A DNA stretch of 64,000 nucleotides from Bradyrhizobium manausense (GCF_018130615.1 NZ_JAFCKB010000002.1:248001-312000), one strand, 5' to 3'. Counted from the first letter of the stretch, positions 8,001 to 17,345 are shown. Program-made: numbers and translations. Notes: generated by a model not told the origin, from the sequence alone.

Positions 8001-8572
8001 AGTTCTCGCGTGCGGTGAAGACCGGCGCCACCGCCGGCAAGGTTGCGGCGACGGTGGTGTCGCGCATGGAGCGGCGCACCAAGACCGGCAACAAGATGGG
8101 CATCATGGGGCTCTCCGATCCCACGGGCCATTTTGAGGCGGTGCTGTTCTCCGAAGGCCTCGCGCAATATCGCGACGTGCTGGAGCCGGGCGCTGCGGTG
8201 CTGCTCCAGCTCGGCGCCGAGCTCCAGGGTGAGGACGTCCGCGCGCGCGTGCTGCATGCCGAGCCGCTGGATGACGCCGCGGCGAAGACGCAGAAGGGCC
8301 TGCGCATCTTCGTGCGCGATACCAAGCCGCTGGACTCGATCGCCAAGCGCCTGGCCGGACCGGAAGCCGCGGCCGCGAACGGCGCCACGCCAAAGATCGG
8401 CAGTCCCGGCATCGCGCCGCGCTCCAACGGCGACGGCGAGGTCTCGTTGGTGATGATGCTCGACCTCGAGACCGAGGTGGAGATGAAGCTGCCCGGCCGC
8501 TTCAAAGTCTCGCCCCAGATCGCCGGCGCGATCAAGGCGGTCGCGGGCGTCGTGGATGTGCAGCAGATCTAG
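5069..8572 (+). CDS. dnaE: DNA polymerase III subunit alpha
   Basis: Replicative C-family polymerase of 1167 residues from ATG 5069, close to the usual length of about 1160. The frame stays open to GTG 4988, but family members start close to the PHP motif, here HLHVHS at residues 8-13. Domains in order are PHP (about 1-280), the polymerase palm with the catalytic PDFDIDF triplet near residues 409-415, fingers (QEQVMQIAQVMSGYSLGDAD), helix-hairpin-helix, and an OB-fold towards the C-terminus (about 985-1070). This is the housekeeping DnaE1 and not the mutagenic DnaE2, judged by its intact long PHP domain and its place in the conserved cluster. It synthesises the leading and lagging strands with the beta clamp and epsilon subunit. 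Confidence 0.97.
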   Translation: MPSAGFVHLHVHSAYSLLKGSIKIAKLAELAKKDHQPALALTDTDNLFGALEFSDKMAGSGIQPIVGCELAIDFGDQDPNARNALPPSRVVLLAAQERGYRSLMRLNSRAFLESPDSHAPFIKFDWFDGETEGLIALTGGPDGPISLALASGQADIAAARCERLAGLFGDRLYVELQRHNLDKERRVESGLIDIAYAKGLPLVATNEPYFAATDDYEAHDALLCIAGGRLIAETDRVQLTPDHRFKTRAEMAVLFADIPEALASTVEIAERCSYRPMTRKPILPFFTVGAAGSSDAAAVEAAELKRQAEEGLARRLRVHGLSQGMTEEDYNKRLAFELDVIMRMKYAGYFLIVSDFIKWAKSQGIPVGPGRGSGAGSLVAWALTITDLDPIKFGLLFERFLNPERVSMPDFDIDFCQDRRGEVIQYVQQRYGRDQVAQIITFGTLQARGVLRDVGRVLQMPYGQVDKLTKLVPQNPAAPVTLAAAIESEPKLQAFRDEDPVVARAFDIAQRLEGLTRHASTHAAGIVIGDRPLSELVPMYRDPKSDMPVTQFNMKWVEPAGLVKFDFLGLKTLTVLDVACKLLKPRDIHVDLATLPIDDAESYQMLARGEVVGVFQVESQGMRRALVDMRPDRFEDIIALVALYRPGPMANIPTYCSRKHGDEEPEYLHPVLEPILKETFGVIIYQEQVMQIAQVMSGYSLGDADLLRRAMGKKIRAEMDKQRDIFVAGAVKNGVPKGQAETIFELLAKFADYGFNKSHAAAYALVSYHTAYMKAHYPVEFIAASMTLDLNNTDKLSEFRSEAQRLGIKVEPPNINRSGATFEVGDKVIYYALAALKGVGIQAIDQIIEERTKRGLFTSLADFAARVNPRAINKRIIESLAAAGAFDTLEPNRARVFAGADSILAACQRAHQAETIGQNDMFGMSADAPTIMLPQIEPWLPAERLRREYDAIGFFLSGHPLDDYATVLKRLRVQSWAEFSRAVKTGATAGKVAATVVSRMERRTKTGNKMGIMGLSDPTGHFEAVLFSEGLAQYRDVLEPGAAVLLQLGAELQGEDVRARVLHAEPLDDAAAKTQKGLRIFVRDTKPLDSIAKRLAGPEAAAANGATPKIGSPGIAPRSNGDGEVSLVMMLDLETEVEMKLPGRFKVSPQIAGAIKAVAGVVDVQQI

Positions 8573-8672
8573 CGCCGTTCCAGGTCATTTGCGTTGTCAA
8601 CGTCGGGTTGCTGTTGCAACCTGGCGGTGATTTTGGCTAGCATCCATGCCGGGGAATAGGCTGGGGTGCGTG

Positions 8673-9200
8673 ATGCTGCGATTGGGCGTGTTGTTGTTGG
8701 CCGTTGGCGCCATGCTGACGGGCTGCGTCAGCGATCAGGTCGGAACCGACTTTGCATCCGTGTCACGGAAGATCGGACCTCCACGCGGCGGGCAAGCGCG
8801 CGTGGTTTTCTTGCAGGACAAGCGCGAGGGCCTGAGCATGGCCATCTGCGGCTGCGAGGTGAAGCTCGATGGGACATCGCTCGGGCGGGTCGTGGCCGGC
8901 AAATATGCCTATGCTGATCGTCCGGCCGGTCGGCACGACGTGCTGGTGACCGAAGCGCTTTTCCCCGGCGACACCAAGCGCGAGATCGTGATGGAGGCCG
9001 GACGGACGCACTTCTACCTGATCAAGAGCAGCGCCAGGCACGATGCGGCGACGGGTGGAGCGATACTCGGTGGCTTGGCCGGGCTCGCAGTCGTGTCGGT
9101 TGCGACGGCGGGGGAGGCCAATCCCGGGCCGGCAGAGCTTGTCGCATTGGACGAGGCGACGGCGCGAACGAAGCTCGCCGAATTGCAAGCCATCAACTAA
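8673..9200 (+). CDS. Putative lipoprotein with DUF2846-like features
   Basis: A 175-residue envelope protein. The signal region MLRLGVLLLAVGAMLTGC ends in a lipobox LTGC, so the mature protein should be lipidated on Cys18. ATG 8673 is chosen because it puts the signal at the very N-terminus; ATG 8646 in frame would add nine residues. The body contains a Cys pair (AICGCEVKLDG) and a PEGA-like pattern of conserved Gly and Tyr (GKYAYADRPAGRHDVLV), which suggests a small beta-sandwich. Near the C-terminus a Gly/Ala-rich stretch (GGAILGGLAGLAVVSVAT) could insert in a membrane. Function unknown. Confidence 0.65.
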   Translation: MLRLGVLLLAVGAMLTGCVSDQVGTDFASVSRKIGPPRGGQARVVFLQDKREGLSMAICGCEVKLDGTSLGRVVAGKYAYADRPAGRHDVLVTEALFPGDTKREIVMEAGRTHFYLIKSSARHDAATGGAILGGLAGLAVVSVATAGEANPGPAELVALDEATARTKLAELQAIN

Positions 9201-9261
9201 GATGCGCGCCGCGGCACGGCTGCGGCGGTCCAGCCGCAGCGGTTGCTCGGGAGAAAAAAGC

Positions 9262-10002
9262 ATGTGCGAAAAATGCGCTCGCGTTACTGATACCGGGATC
9301 GGCCCTTCGCGGAGATCGTTCATCCATTTCTCCGGTGCTGCACTTGGGCTCGCCTTGAGTGGCGCGGCCTTCGCCAAGGACAACAAGGCGCCGCCCAAAC
9401 CCCAGAACGTGCTGTCGCCGGACGCTTCGTTGAAGCGGCTGATGGAAGGCAATGCGCGCTATGTCGACGGCGTATCGCGGCGCCACGATTTCAAGCACGA
9501 GCGCGAGGCGCTGGCTGGTGGGCAGAATCCGTTCGCGGCGGTGCTGAGCTGCGCCGACTCGCGCATCGCGCCGGAATATGCCTTTGACACCGGCCGCGGA
9601 GATCTCTTCGTCTGCCGCGTTGCGGGCAATTTTGCCGGCACCGAGACCATCGCCAGCATGGAATATGCGGTCGCTGTTCTCAATACGCCGCTGATCCTCG
9701 TGCTCGGCCATGATGCGTGCGGTGCCGTCGATGCGACGCTGAAGGCGATCAAAGGCAACACGTCGCCACCGGGGCACATTCCCGCGCTGGTCGACGCGAT
9801 CGCGCCGGCTGCCAAGGCCGCGATGCAGCAGGGCGGCGAGGTGCTCGACAAGGCGATCCGGCAGAACGTGATCGACAATGTCGCGAAGCTGAAATCGGCA
9901 ACTCCGATTCTCGACGCCGCGGTCGCGCAGAGCAAGCTCAGGGTGGTCGGCGGTGTCTATCGGCTCGCGACCGGCGCCGTCGATTTGATCGCCCAGGGAT
10001 GA
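9262..10002 (+). CDS. Beta-class carbonic anhydrase with Tat signal
   Basis: A 246-residue enzyme interconverting CO2 and bicarbonate. The zinc site of beta carbonic anhydrases is complete: C97-A-D99-S-R101, then H150-D-A-C153-G. The N-terminus carries a twin-arginine motif S-R17-R18-S-F followed by a hydrophobic stretch (GAALGLALSGAAFA), so export in folded form to the periplasm is predicted. The frame is open further upstream, but ATG 9262 gives the signal peptide a normal N-region. The gene lies 61 bp after the lipoprotein gene and just before a secreted protease. A periplasmic carbonic anhydrase could supply bicarbonate or buffer periplasmic pH (inference). Confidence 0.92.
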   Translation: MCEKCARVTDTGIGPSRRSFIHFSGAALGLALSGAAFAKDNKAPPKPQNVLSPDASLKRLMEGNARYVDGVSRRHDFKHEREALAGGQNPFAAVLSCADSRIAPEYAFDTGRGDLFVCRVAGNFAGTETIASMEYAVAVLNTPLILVLGHDACGAVDATLKAIKGNTSPPGHIPALVDAIAPAAKAAMQQGGEVLDKAIRQNVIDNVAKLKSATPILDAAVAQSKLRVVGGVYRLATGAVDLIAQG

Positions 10003-10101
10003 GATGCCTCGCGTCCGTGCTTCGGACGAAGCCGGACCATGTTGCAGCCCCTCCGTGCTTTGGCTATGCAACCTTGCGTGCATTTGCGCGGGAGCAGGGA
10101 C

Positions 10102-11445
10102 TTGCAAAAATCGTTTTTCGGCGCGCTGGTGCGTGCGATCGGATTGTCGGTTCTGATCGCGGTGTGCGCTTCGGACATGGCGTCGGCGGCGCAGGGTGAA
10201 GGTTCGGTCGCCGAGCGCATCTATGCGGCCGCGCCGCCGCGCTTGCTGCAAATCCGTACATTGGTCGCGGATGCCGGGCGCCAGACCTCGATCGGTTCGG
10301 GCTTCCTCGTCTCTGCGGACGGACTGGCGATCACCAACTATCACGTCGTCTCGCAGGCCGTGCTGGAGCCGGACACCTATCGGCTTGAATATATCGCCGC
10401 CGACGGCAGCCAGGGCAAGGTGACGCTACTGCGCGTCGATTTGCCGAACGATCTTGCGCTGGTCCGTATCGACAAGAAGGACGTGCCATTCTTTGCCTTC
10501 AACCAGGCGGCGCTCGAAGGCAAGCTCGCCAAGGGCGAGCGGCTCTATTCGATGGGCAATCCGCTTGACCTCGGCTTCACCATCATCGAAGGCACCTATA
10601 ACGGCGTCACCGATCATACCTACACCGATCGGATCCATTTCTCCGGCGCGCTCAATCCCGGTATGAGCGGAGGCCCGGCGGTCGCTGCCGACGGCAACGT
10701 CATCGGCGTCAACGTCGCAACGCGCCGGGGCGGCCAGCTCATCAGCTTCCTGGTGCCCGCGCGGTTTGCGGCGGATTTGCTGCAGCGATCCGGTGAGAAT
10801 GCCAGATCCTCTGACGTCAAGCCGTCCGATATCAAGGACGAGGTGGGCCGGCAATTGGTCGCGTGGCGATCAGGACTCTACAAATCGCTGGGTGAAGCGG
10901 ATTTCCGCTCGGACACGTTCGGTCGCTACCGCGCGCCCGCGGCGCAGGCGCTCTGGTTCAACTGCTGGGCCAGCACCAATGCCAGCGACACGCCGAAGCC
11001 GCGCGCCAGCGTCAACTCCACCGAATGCAGCAGCGACACCAGCGTGTTCGTGGCGTCCGACCTCAACATCGGTGCGATCAACATCAATCATTCCCTGGTC
11101 AAGACCGTCGACCTCAATCAATTCCAGTTCGCAACCTATCTCATCCGGATCAGTCAGCCCCGCCTCAGCGTCGGCGGTCCCTTCAAGAAATGGTACACGC
11201 CGGAGCGGTGTCACGAGGACTTCGTCCAGGCCGGCGCGGCGCCGCAGCATCCGCCGCTGCATGTCGTGTGGTGCGCGCAGGCCTACCGGCAGTTCGAAGG
11301 ACTTTACGACGTGTCCTTGATCGCGGTCACGCAGGACCAGTCACTTGAAGCGTTGGTCTCGCGGCTGAATATGCAGGCGGTCGGCTATGACGACGCCATC
11401 GCGCTCGGCAAGCGCTTCCTCGAAGCGGTGCAGGCCGGCAAATGA
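10102..11445 (+). CDS. Secreted trypsin-like (DegP-class fold) serine protease
   Basis: A 447-residue protein from the TTG at 10102, chosen because a GGGAG box lies 7-8 bases upstream and the signal peptide (residues 1-29, ending SDMASA) then starts at the N-terminus. ATG 10039 and 10066 are in frame but have poor ribosome binding sites. The chymotrypsin-fold triad is complete: H81 (TNYHVV), D117 (NDLAL) and S189 (NPGMSGGP). No PDZ domain follows. Residues about 250-447 are a C-terminal module with several Cys (WFNCWAS, ERCHEDF, VVWCAQAY) that I do not recognise. The stop overlaps the start of the FHA gene, so the two are translationally coupled. Confidence 0.85.
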   Translation: MQKSFFGALVRAIGLSVLIAVCASDMASAAQGEGSVAERIYAAAPPRLLQIRTLVADAGRQTSIGSGFLVSADGLAITNYHVVSQAVLEPDTYRLEYIAADGSQGKVTLLRVDLPNDLALVRIDKKDVPFFAFNQAALEGKLAKGERLYSMGNPLDLGFTIIEGTYNGVTDHTYTDRIHFSGALNPGMSGGPAVAADGNVIGVNVATRRGGQLISFLVPARFAADLLQRSGENARSSDVKPSDIKDEVGRQLVAWRSGLYKSLGEADFRSDTFGRYRAPAAQALWFNCWASTNASDTPKPRASVNSTECSSDTSVFVASDLNIGAININHSLVKTVDLNQFQFATYLIRISQPRLSVGGPFKKWYTPERCHEDFVQAGAAPQHPPLHVVWCAQAYRQFEGLYDVSLIAVTQDQSLEALVSRLNMQAVGYDDAIALGKRFLEAVQAGK

Positions 11446-12404
11446 TGTGGATCGAGATACTCTCGCGACAGCGCGAAGTCGCCGCACGCGTTCGCATCGC
11501 CGCTTCCGAGGTGCGCATCGGGCGGGGCTACGACAACGATGTCGTGATCGATGATCCCTACGTGGCCGCGCAGCATCTGCGCGTGGTCCGCCGCGACGAT
11601 GGCAGCCTTTTCGCCGAGGACGTCGGCAGCGCCAACGGCACATTCATCGACGGCAGCAAGACCAGGCTGTCCGATTTCGTCGTGGACGGAAAGCAGCCGA
11701 TCCGGATCGGGCAGACTTACCTGCGCATTCGCGACGTCGATCACGAAGTCGAGCGTGAATTGATTGCGCCGCCCGAGCGGCATGTCTTGCCGATCATCCT
11801 GGCGCTCGTCATCGGTGTGTTGATCCTTGCGATCGACGCCCTCAAGATCTGGCTGACACAGACAAGCGAGCCGCGCGCATCGGCCTATTTCACGCCGCTG
11901 CTGACGGTCGCCGGGACGCTCCTGGTCTGGGTCGGGCTGTGGGCGCTGCTCTGCCGCATCTTCACCGGACGCTCGCACTTCCTGCGCAATCTCCTGATCG
12001 TGTTGATCGGCCTCGCTGCCTTTTCGCTCTGCAACGAGTTCGCGCAATATGCCGCATTCGCCTGGACCTGGCCGTGGGGCGTCAGCTACGAGTATGTCGC
12101 GGGATGGCTGATCTTTGCGATCGTCTGCTTCGGTCATCTGCGCGAGATTGGGCGCAGCCGGCTGTGGTTGAAAGGGGGACTCGTCGCGGCTTTGCTGGCG
12201 GGCGGCATCGGCGTGCAAACGTTGCAGCAATCAGAGGCCTTCACCGATTCCGGACGGCAGCGGACGGTGCATTGGCTGATGCCGCCGATGTTGCGTGCGG
12301 TTCCAGTCAGTAGCGAGGACGCCTTCTTCGACAAGATCGGCAGTCTGAAGGGCGAGCTCGATACCGACCGCAGTCAGGCTCGCCCGGGCGAGCCGCGCCT
12401 TTGA
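11442..12404 (+). CDS. FHA-domain integral membrane protein
   Basis: A 320-residue protein whose first 105 residues form an FHA phosphothreonine-recognition domain. VRIGRG (25-29), the QH pair at 44-45 and the NG turn at 65-66 (SANGTF) are in place. The usual Ser of the S-x-x-H motif reads as part of YVAAQH, so ligand binding may be altered. About five hydrophobic segments follow (about 115-137, 148-170, 182-207, 213-232 and 242-258), then a soluble tail. The FHA domain should sit in the cytoplasm. The ATG overlaps the protease stop by four bases. I know of no characterised homologue with this layout. Confidence 0.8.
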   Translation: MMWIEILSRQREVAARVRIAASEVRIGRGYDNDVVIDDPYVAAQHLRVVRRDDGSLFAEDVGSANGTFIDGSKTRLSDFVVDGKQPIRIGQTYLRIRDVDHEVERELIAPPERHVLPIILALVIGVLILAIDALKIWLTQTSEPRASAYFTPLLTVAGTLLVWVGLWALLCRIFTGRSHFLRNLLIVLIGLAAFSLCNEFAQYAAFAWTWPWGVSYEYVAGWLIFAIVCFGHLREIGRSRLWLKGGLVAALLAGGIGVQTLQQSEAFTDSGRQRTVHWLMPPMLRAVPVSSEDAFFDKIGSLKGELDTDRSQARPGEPRL

Positions 12405-12584
12405 TGCGAGCGGGCCACGTCACCCTGCGAGAGAGGGTGGCCGTTGGGTCCGGCGAAGCTGACATGATCCTGACAAGCCTGCGCGCCATGGCGCCGCCTC
12501 AATCCGAGCCTTTCGTTCAAGTGCCGTTCAGCCGGCCGCGCGTCTCATGCGCGCTGGCACCTCAACAACAATAACGAGCGAGCC

Positions 12585-15086
12585 ATGCGCGGGACACACA
12601 AGATCTTCATCTGCTTTTTGCTGCCGATCCTGCTCGTTGCGGGCGCGCTCGGTCCGGTGGGCGCGCAGCAGCAGGAAAAGCGCATTGCGCTCGTGGTCGG
12701 CAACGGCGCCTATTCGAAGTCGCCGCTGGCAACCACCGCGAACGATGCCGGCCTGATCGCGCAGACGCTGCAGGCGGCGGGCTTCGACGTGGTCGGCGCG
12801 CGCGATCTCGACGGCGACACGCTGCGCAAGAGTCTTCGCGATTTCATCCAGAAGGCGCAGGCCTCAGGCCCCGGCACCGTCGCGATGATCTATCTGGCCG
12901 GCTATGGCGTGCAACTCGCCGGGGAGAACTATTTCATCCCGGTCGATTCCAACATCGCGCGTGACACCGACATTCCGACGGAGGCGCTGCGTATCAGCGA
13001 CTATGCCCGCCAGCTCGCCTCGATCCCGCTCAAGGCCAACGTCATCGTGCTCGATGCGGCGCGCGCGCAACCCTTCATAGAGGGCGGCCAGCAGCCGATT
13101 GCGAGCGGGCTGGCGCTGGTCGAACCCGATCCGAACATGCTGATCGCCTTCAACGCGGCGCCCGGCACGGTGGCGCCTGAGGAGCCGGGGCCCTACGGCA
13201 TCTACGCCCAATCGCTGGCGGAGATGATTCGCACCGGGGGCCTGTCGCTGCCGGAGGTGTTCGACCGCGTTCGCCTCCGCGTCAACGAGAGTTCCAAGGG
13301 CGCGCAGGTGCCCTGGGACGACCAGAAGATCACCGCGCAATTCGCCTTCTTCGAGCGCGCGCCTGATGCGCCGCCGCCGCAGGCCGCACCCGATCAGGTC
13401 GCCGCGATCCGTAACAAGCCGATGCGCGATCTCGGCGTGCAGGACGCCTATGCGGCCGCGCTCGAGCGCGACACGCTGCCGGCCTACGAGGATTTTCTTG
13501 CCGCCTATCCCGGCGATCCCTTGGCGAAGCGCGTGATGGCGATCGTGGCGGCGCGCCGCGAAGCGATTACCTGGCGGCGGACTTATCGCGCCGACACGCC
13601 TGATGCCTATTGGTCTTATCTGCGCCGCTATCCGCGCGGGCCGCATGCGGGCGATGCCCGGCGCAGGCTTGCGATCCTGACTGCGCCGCTCGAGCCGCCG
13701 CCGACATTCGCGATGATGGACTACGACGTTCCGCCTCCGCCGCCGGAGGAGGTGGTCTATGTCGACCGTCCGGTGCTGTATTTCAGCGATCCTGATTTCG
13801 GCTTTGCGCCGCCACCACCACCGCCGATCTATTTCTGCCCGCCGCCACCGCCCGATTTCGTGGTGCTGCCGCCGCCGCTGCCGGTCGTCGGCCTGTTCGT
13901 GCTGCCGCAGCCGGTGTTCGTGCCGATTCCGGTGTTCTACAGTCCGCCGGTCTATGTCGCGCCGCCGCCGAACAACATCATCTACCAGAACATCCACAAC
14001 ACCACGGTCATCAACACCGTGATCAACCAGCCGGCGGCCGCGCTGCCGGCCGGCAATGCCGCCGCGGCCGCAGCCGTTGCGGCAAATGGACCAGGGCGCG
14101 CGGCCGGGATGACGCAGGTGCCGACGGCGGTGAAGCTTCAGGCGCAGGCGATCCAGGCCCATCCGAACCAGCCGCTGAAGCCCAGCCAGGCGGCGTTGGT
14201 CAGCAACCCGACGGCAAAGCCGGCTGCGATGATGGCGAGGCCGGTCAACGCCTCGCCAACGACGGTTGCCCCGACGGCACCGCCGGCGCCAGGTCACGCG
14301 CTTCCGGCTCCCGGATCGCAGAATACGCCGCCCGCTCCAGGGGGGGGCGGATCGCAGCCCTCGGTCCAGACGCCGAGCGGCAAGCCTGCTCCGACGGCAG
14401 CCGCACCCGTGGGCACGCCGGCGCAGGTCAACGCGCCCGCAATCGCTCCCGCGCCAGGACAGCCAAAACAGCCTGACGCACACGCGCTCCCCGTTCCGGG
14501 GGGCCATGGCGCGCCGCCGGTGCCCGGTCGAGCCGGTGCGCAGCCGTCCGCGATCCAGGCGCCCGGTAGTCAAGCTCCCGGCGGCAAGCCAGCTCCAACT
14601 CCGCCGGCGCCAACTGCTGCGGCACCGGCCACCTCAACGCCGCCAACGGCGGGAAACCCGCCAGGCCATGCCGTCGCGCCGCCGCCGGCGTCTGTAACCG
14701 CCAAGCCGGCCGTAACTTCCGTCAAACCGACGGCTCCTCCTCCGCCACCACCGGTGGCCCGGCAGCAAATCAGGCCGGAACCGCCACACGTCGCTGCGCC
14801 GCCGCCGCGTCCGCAGATCTCGGCGCGGCCTCCGCCGCCCCCGCCGCCCCCGCCGCCAGCGCGTGCAGCCCCACCGCCGCCGCCGCGGGTGGCTGCACCG
14901 CCGCCACCCCGTCCGGCGCCGCCGCCGGTTGCAGCCGCCCGTCCGGCTCCCCCGCCGGTGGCAAGACCGGCCCCGCCGCCTCCGCCACGGGTTGCGGTCG
15001 CGCCGCCGCCGCGTCCGGTGGCGCCGCCGCCACGGCCCCCTGCGGCCCCGGCGAAAAGATGCCCGCCCAACCAGCCAAAGTGCTAG
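12585..15086 (+). CDS. Exported pseudo-orthocaspase (peptidase C14 fold without catalytic dyad), Pro-rich tail
   Basis: An 833-residue protein. Residues 1-27 are a signal peptide (cleavage near VGA-Q). Residues about 31-255 form a caspase-like p20 domain: RIALVVGNGAY, then the strand MIYLAGYGVQ, then VIVLDAAR. In active orthocaspases these segments read SGHG and DACR. Here the histidine is Tyr107 and the cysteine is Ala159, so the dyad is gone. Residues about 280-365 contain two helical repeats with YPxxP or RYPRGPHA turns. Residues 385-833 are Pro/Ala-rich low complexity with polyproline runs and end KRCPPNQPKC. It lies 180 bp after the FHA gene on the same strand. A binding or scaffold role is inferred. 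Confidence 0.85.
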   Translation: MRGTHKIFICFLLPILLVAGALGPVGAQQQEKRIALVVGNGAYSKSPLATTANDAGLIAQTLQAAGFDVVGARDLDGDTLRKSLRDFIQKAQASGPGTVAMIYLAGYGVQLAGENYFIPVDSNIARDTDIPTEALRISDYARQLASIPLKANVIVLDAARAQPFIEGGQQPIASGLALVEPDPNMLIAFNAAPGTVAPEEPGPYGIYAQSLAEMIRTGGLSLPEVFDRVRLRVNESSKGAQVPWDDQKITAQFAFFERAPDAPPPQAAPDQVAAIRNKPMRDLGVQDAYAAALERDTLPAYEDFLAAYPGDPLAKRVMAIVAARREAITWRRTYRADTPDAYWSYLRRYPRGPHAGDARRRLAILTAPLEPPPTFAMMDYDVPPPPPEEVVYVDRPVLYFSDPDFGFAPPPPPPIYFCPPPPPDFVVLPPPLPVVGLFVLPQPVFVPIPVFYSPPVYVAPPPNNIIYQNIHNTTVINTVINQPAAALPAGNAAAAAAVAANGPGRAAGMTQVPTAVKLQAQAIQAHPNQPLKPSQAALVSNPTAKPAAMMARPVNASPTTVAPTAPPAPGHALPAPGSQNTPPAPGGGGSQPSVQTPSGKPAPTAAAPVGTPAQVNAPAIAPAPGQPKQPDAHALPVPGGHGAPPVPGRAGAQPSAIQAPGSQAPGGKPAPTPPAPTAAAPATSTPPTAGNPPGHAVAPPPASVTAKPAVTSVKPTAPPPPPPVARQQIRPEPPHVAAPPPRPQISARPPPPPPPPPPARAAPPPPPRVAAPPPPRPAPPPVAAARPAPPPVARPAPPPPPRVAVAPPPRPVAPPPRPPAAPAKRCPPNQPKC

Positions 15087-15110
15087 CGGGCAGGGCGGAA
15101 ATCCCGAGAT

Positions 15111-15152
15111 GGGCCTTTCGCGGGCGATAAAAGCCCCGAAAGGCCCTTATTT
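15111..15152 (+). terminator. Terminator hairpin after the pseudo-caspase gene
   Basis: A perfect 10-bp stem GGGCCTTTCG (15111-15120) / CGAAAGGCCC (15137-15146) encloses a further GGGC...GCCC pairing, and the tract TTATTTCC follows. It lies just upstream of the rpsB promoter and should isolate the ribosomal operon from upstream reading. Confidence 0.7.
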
Positions 15153-15154
15153 CC

Positions 15155-15182
15155 TTGCTTCTGGCCGAAATGGCGCTATATA
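15155..15182 (+). promoter_or_regulatory. Candidate promoter of rpsB-tsf
   Basis: TTGCTT (15155-15160) and TATATA (15177-15182) are separated by 16 bp. The -10 lies within a perfect 14-bp palindrome gcgctatatagcgc. The predicted leader before ATG 15296 is about 105 nt long, enough for the S2 feedback control known from other bacteria, but I did not identify a specific leader fold. Confidence 0.5.
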
Positions 15183-15295
15183 GCGCGCCATCTCACACGG
15201 AAGCATGGCTCACAAGGCCGTCCGGTGGCAGCCGGGGCGACAACGCTCCGTCTTGCTCACACGCTTCCGGAGGAACCAACCGGAGAATTAGAACG

Positions 15296-16285
<990 letters not shown>

Positions 16286-16304
16286 TCAAAAAGAGCGATG
16301 AGTT

Positions 16305-16323
16305 GGCCGGACAAGGTCCGGCC
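16305..16323 (+). promoter_or_regulatory. Intercistronic hairpin between rpsB and tsf
   Basis: A perfect 8-bp stem GGCCGGAC (16305-16312) / GTCCGGCC (16316-16323) with a three-base loop. No long T run follows, so a processing, mRNA-stability or partial-attenuation role is more likely than full termination. Confidence 0.5.
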
Positions 16324-16421
16324 GCCATTTCATTCAGTTGACGCGAATTCCTGAGATGGACCGCGGCGGGGCAATGGATGCCACGCCGCGGCGAACCGGC
16401 AGGCAAGAAGGATTTTCAACG

Positions 16422-17345
16422 ATGGCAACGATCACTGCTGCGATGGTCAAGGATCTGCGCGAGTCCACCGGCGCAGGCATGATGGACTGCAAGGCCGCGC
16501 TGACCGAAAACGACGGCAACATGGAAGCGGCGCAGGATTGGCTGCGCAAGAAGGGCCTGTCGAAGGCCGCCAAGAAGTCGGGTCGCGTCGCGGCCGAGGG
16601 CCTCATCGGCGCGGTCACCAAGGCCAACAAGGGCGTCGTGGTCGAGGTCAACTCCGAGACCGACTTCGTCGCGCGCAACGGCCAGTTCCAGGGCCTCGTC
16701 AAGATGGTCGCCCAGGTCGCTTTCGATGCCGGCGCCGATGTCGAGAAGATCAAGGCCGCCAAGGTCGGCGACGTCACGGTGGAAGCCGCGATCAACGACG
16801 CGATCGCCACCATCGGCGAGAACATGACGCTGCGTCGTGCAGCTTCCCTTGAAGTGAGCCAGGGCGTGGTGTCGAGCTACGTCCACGGCGCGGTCGTCGA
16901 TGGCGCCGGCAAGATGGGCGTGATCGTCGCGCTGGAATCGCCCGGCAAGGCCGACGAGCTCGCAGCGCTCGGTCGTCAGATTGCGATGCATGTCGCGGCG
17001 GCCAACCCGCTCGCGCTCGAGCCGTCCGGCCTCGATCCGGCGGTCGTGAAGCGCGAGAAGGACGTGCTCGCCGACAAATATCGCCAGCAGGGCAAGCCGG
17101 AGAACGTGATCGAAAAGATCGTCGAGTCCGGCCTGAAGACCTACTACAAGGAAGTCTGCCTGCTCGAGCAGGCCTTCATCCACGACACCGGCAAGTCGGT
17201 GGCGCAGGCGGTGAAGGAGGCCGAAGGCAAGGTCGGCGGGCCTGTGAAAATCGCGGGCTTCGTGCGCTATGCTCTCGGTGAGGGAATCGAGAAGCAGGAA
17301 TCCGACTTCGCAGCCGAGGTCGCGGCGGCCAGCGGCAAGAAGTAA
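16422..17345 (+). CDS. tsf: Elongation factor Ts
   Basis: A 307-residue nucleotide exchange factor for EF-Tu. The start [20 protein letters not shown] at ATG 16422 matches the family. The [12 protein letters not shown] signature of the N-terminal UBA-like domain and [10 protein letters not shown] of the core that contacts the EF-Tu magnesium site are present. The length is normal for rhizobia. The frame remains open upstream, but an earlier start is not supported. It sits 136 bp after rpsB, the universal pairing, with an intercistronic hairpin between them. Confidence 0.98.
   Translation: MATITAAMVKDLRESTGAGMMDCKAALTENDGNMEAAQDWLRKKGLSKAAKKSGRVAAEGLIGAVTKANKGVVVEVNSETDFVARNGQFQGLVKMVAQVAFDAGADVEKIKAAKVGDVTVEAAINDAIATIGENMTLRRAASLEVSQGVVSSYVHGAVVDGAGKMGVIVALESPGKADELAALGRQIAMHVAAANPLALEPSGLDPAVVKREKDVLADKYRQQGKPENVIEKIVESGLKTYYKEVCLLEQAFIHDTGKSVAQAVKEAEGKVGGPVKIAGFVRYALGEGIEKQESDFAAEVAAASGKK

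Noticed and set aside
6665-8257. Long open frame on the minus strand within dnaE
   Set aside because: It lies entirely antisense to an unmistakable dnaE. High GC codon bias makes stop-poor antisense frames common. No domain or start signal is seen.
13800-15060. Repetitive GCCGCC-rich DNA as a possible CRISPR or satellite repeat
   Set aside because: It is coding sequence for a Pro/Ala-rich tail; repeat units are irregular and without spacers.
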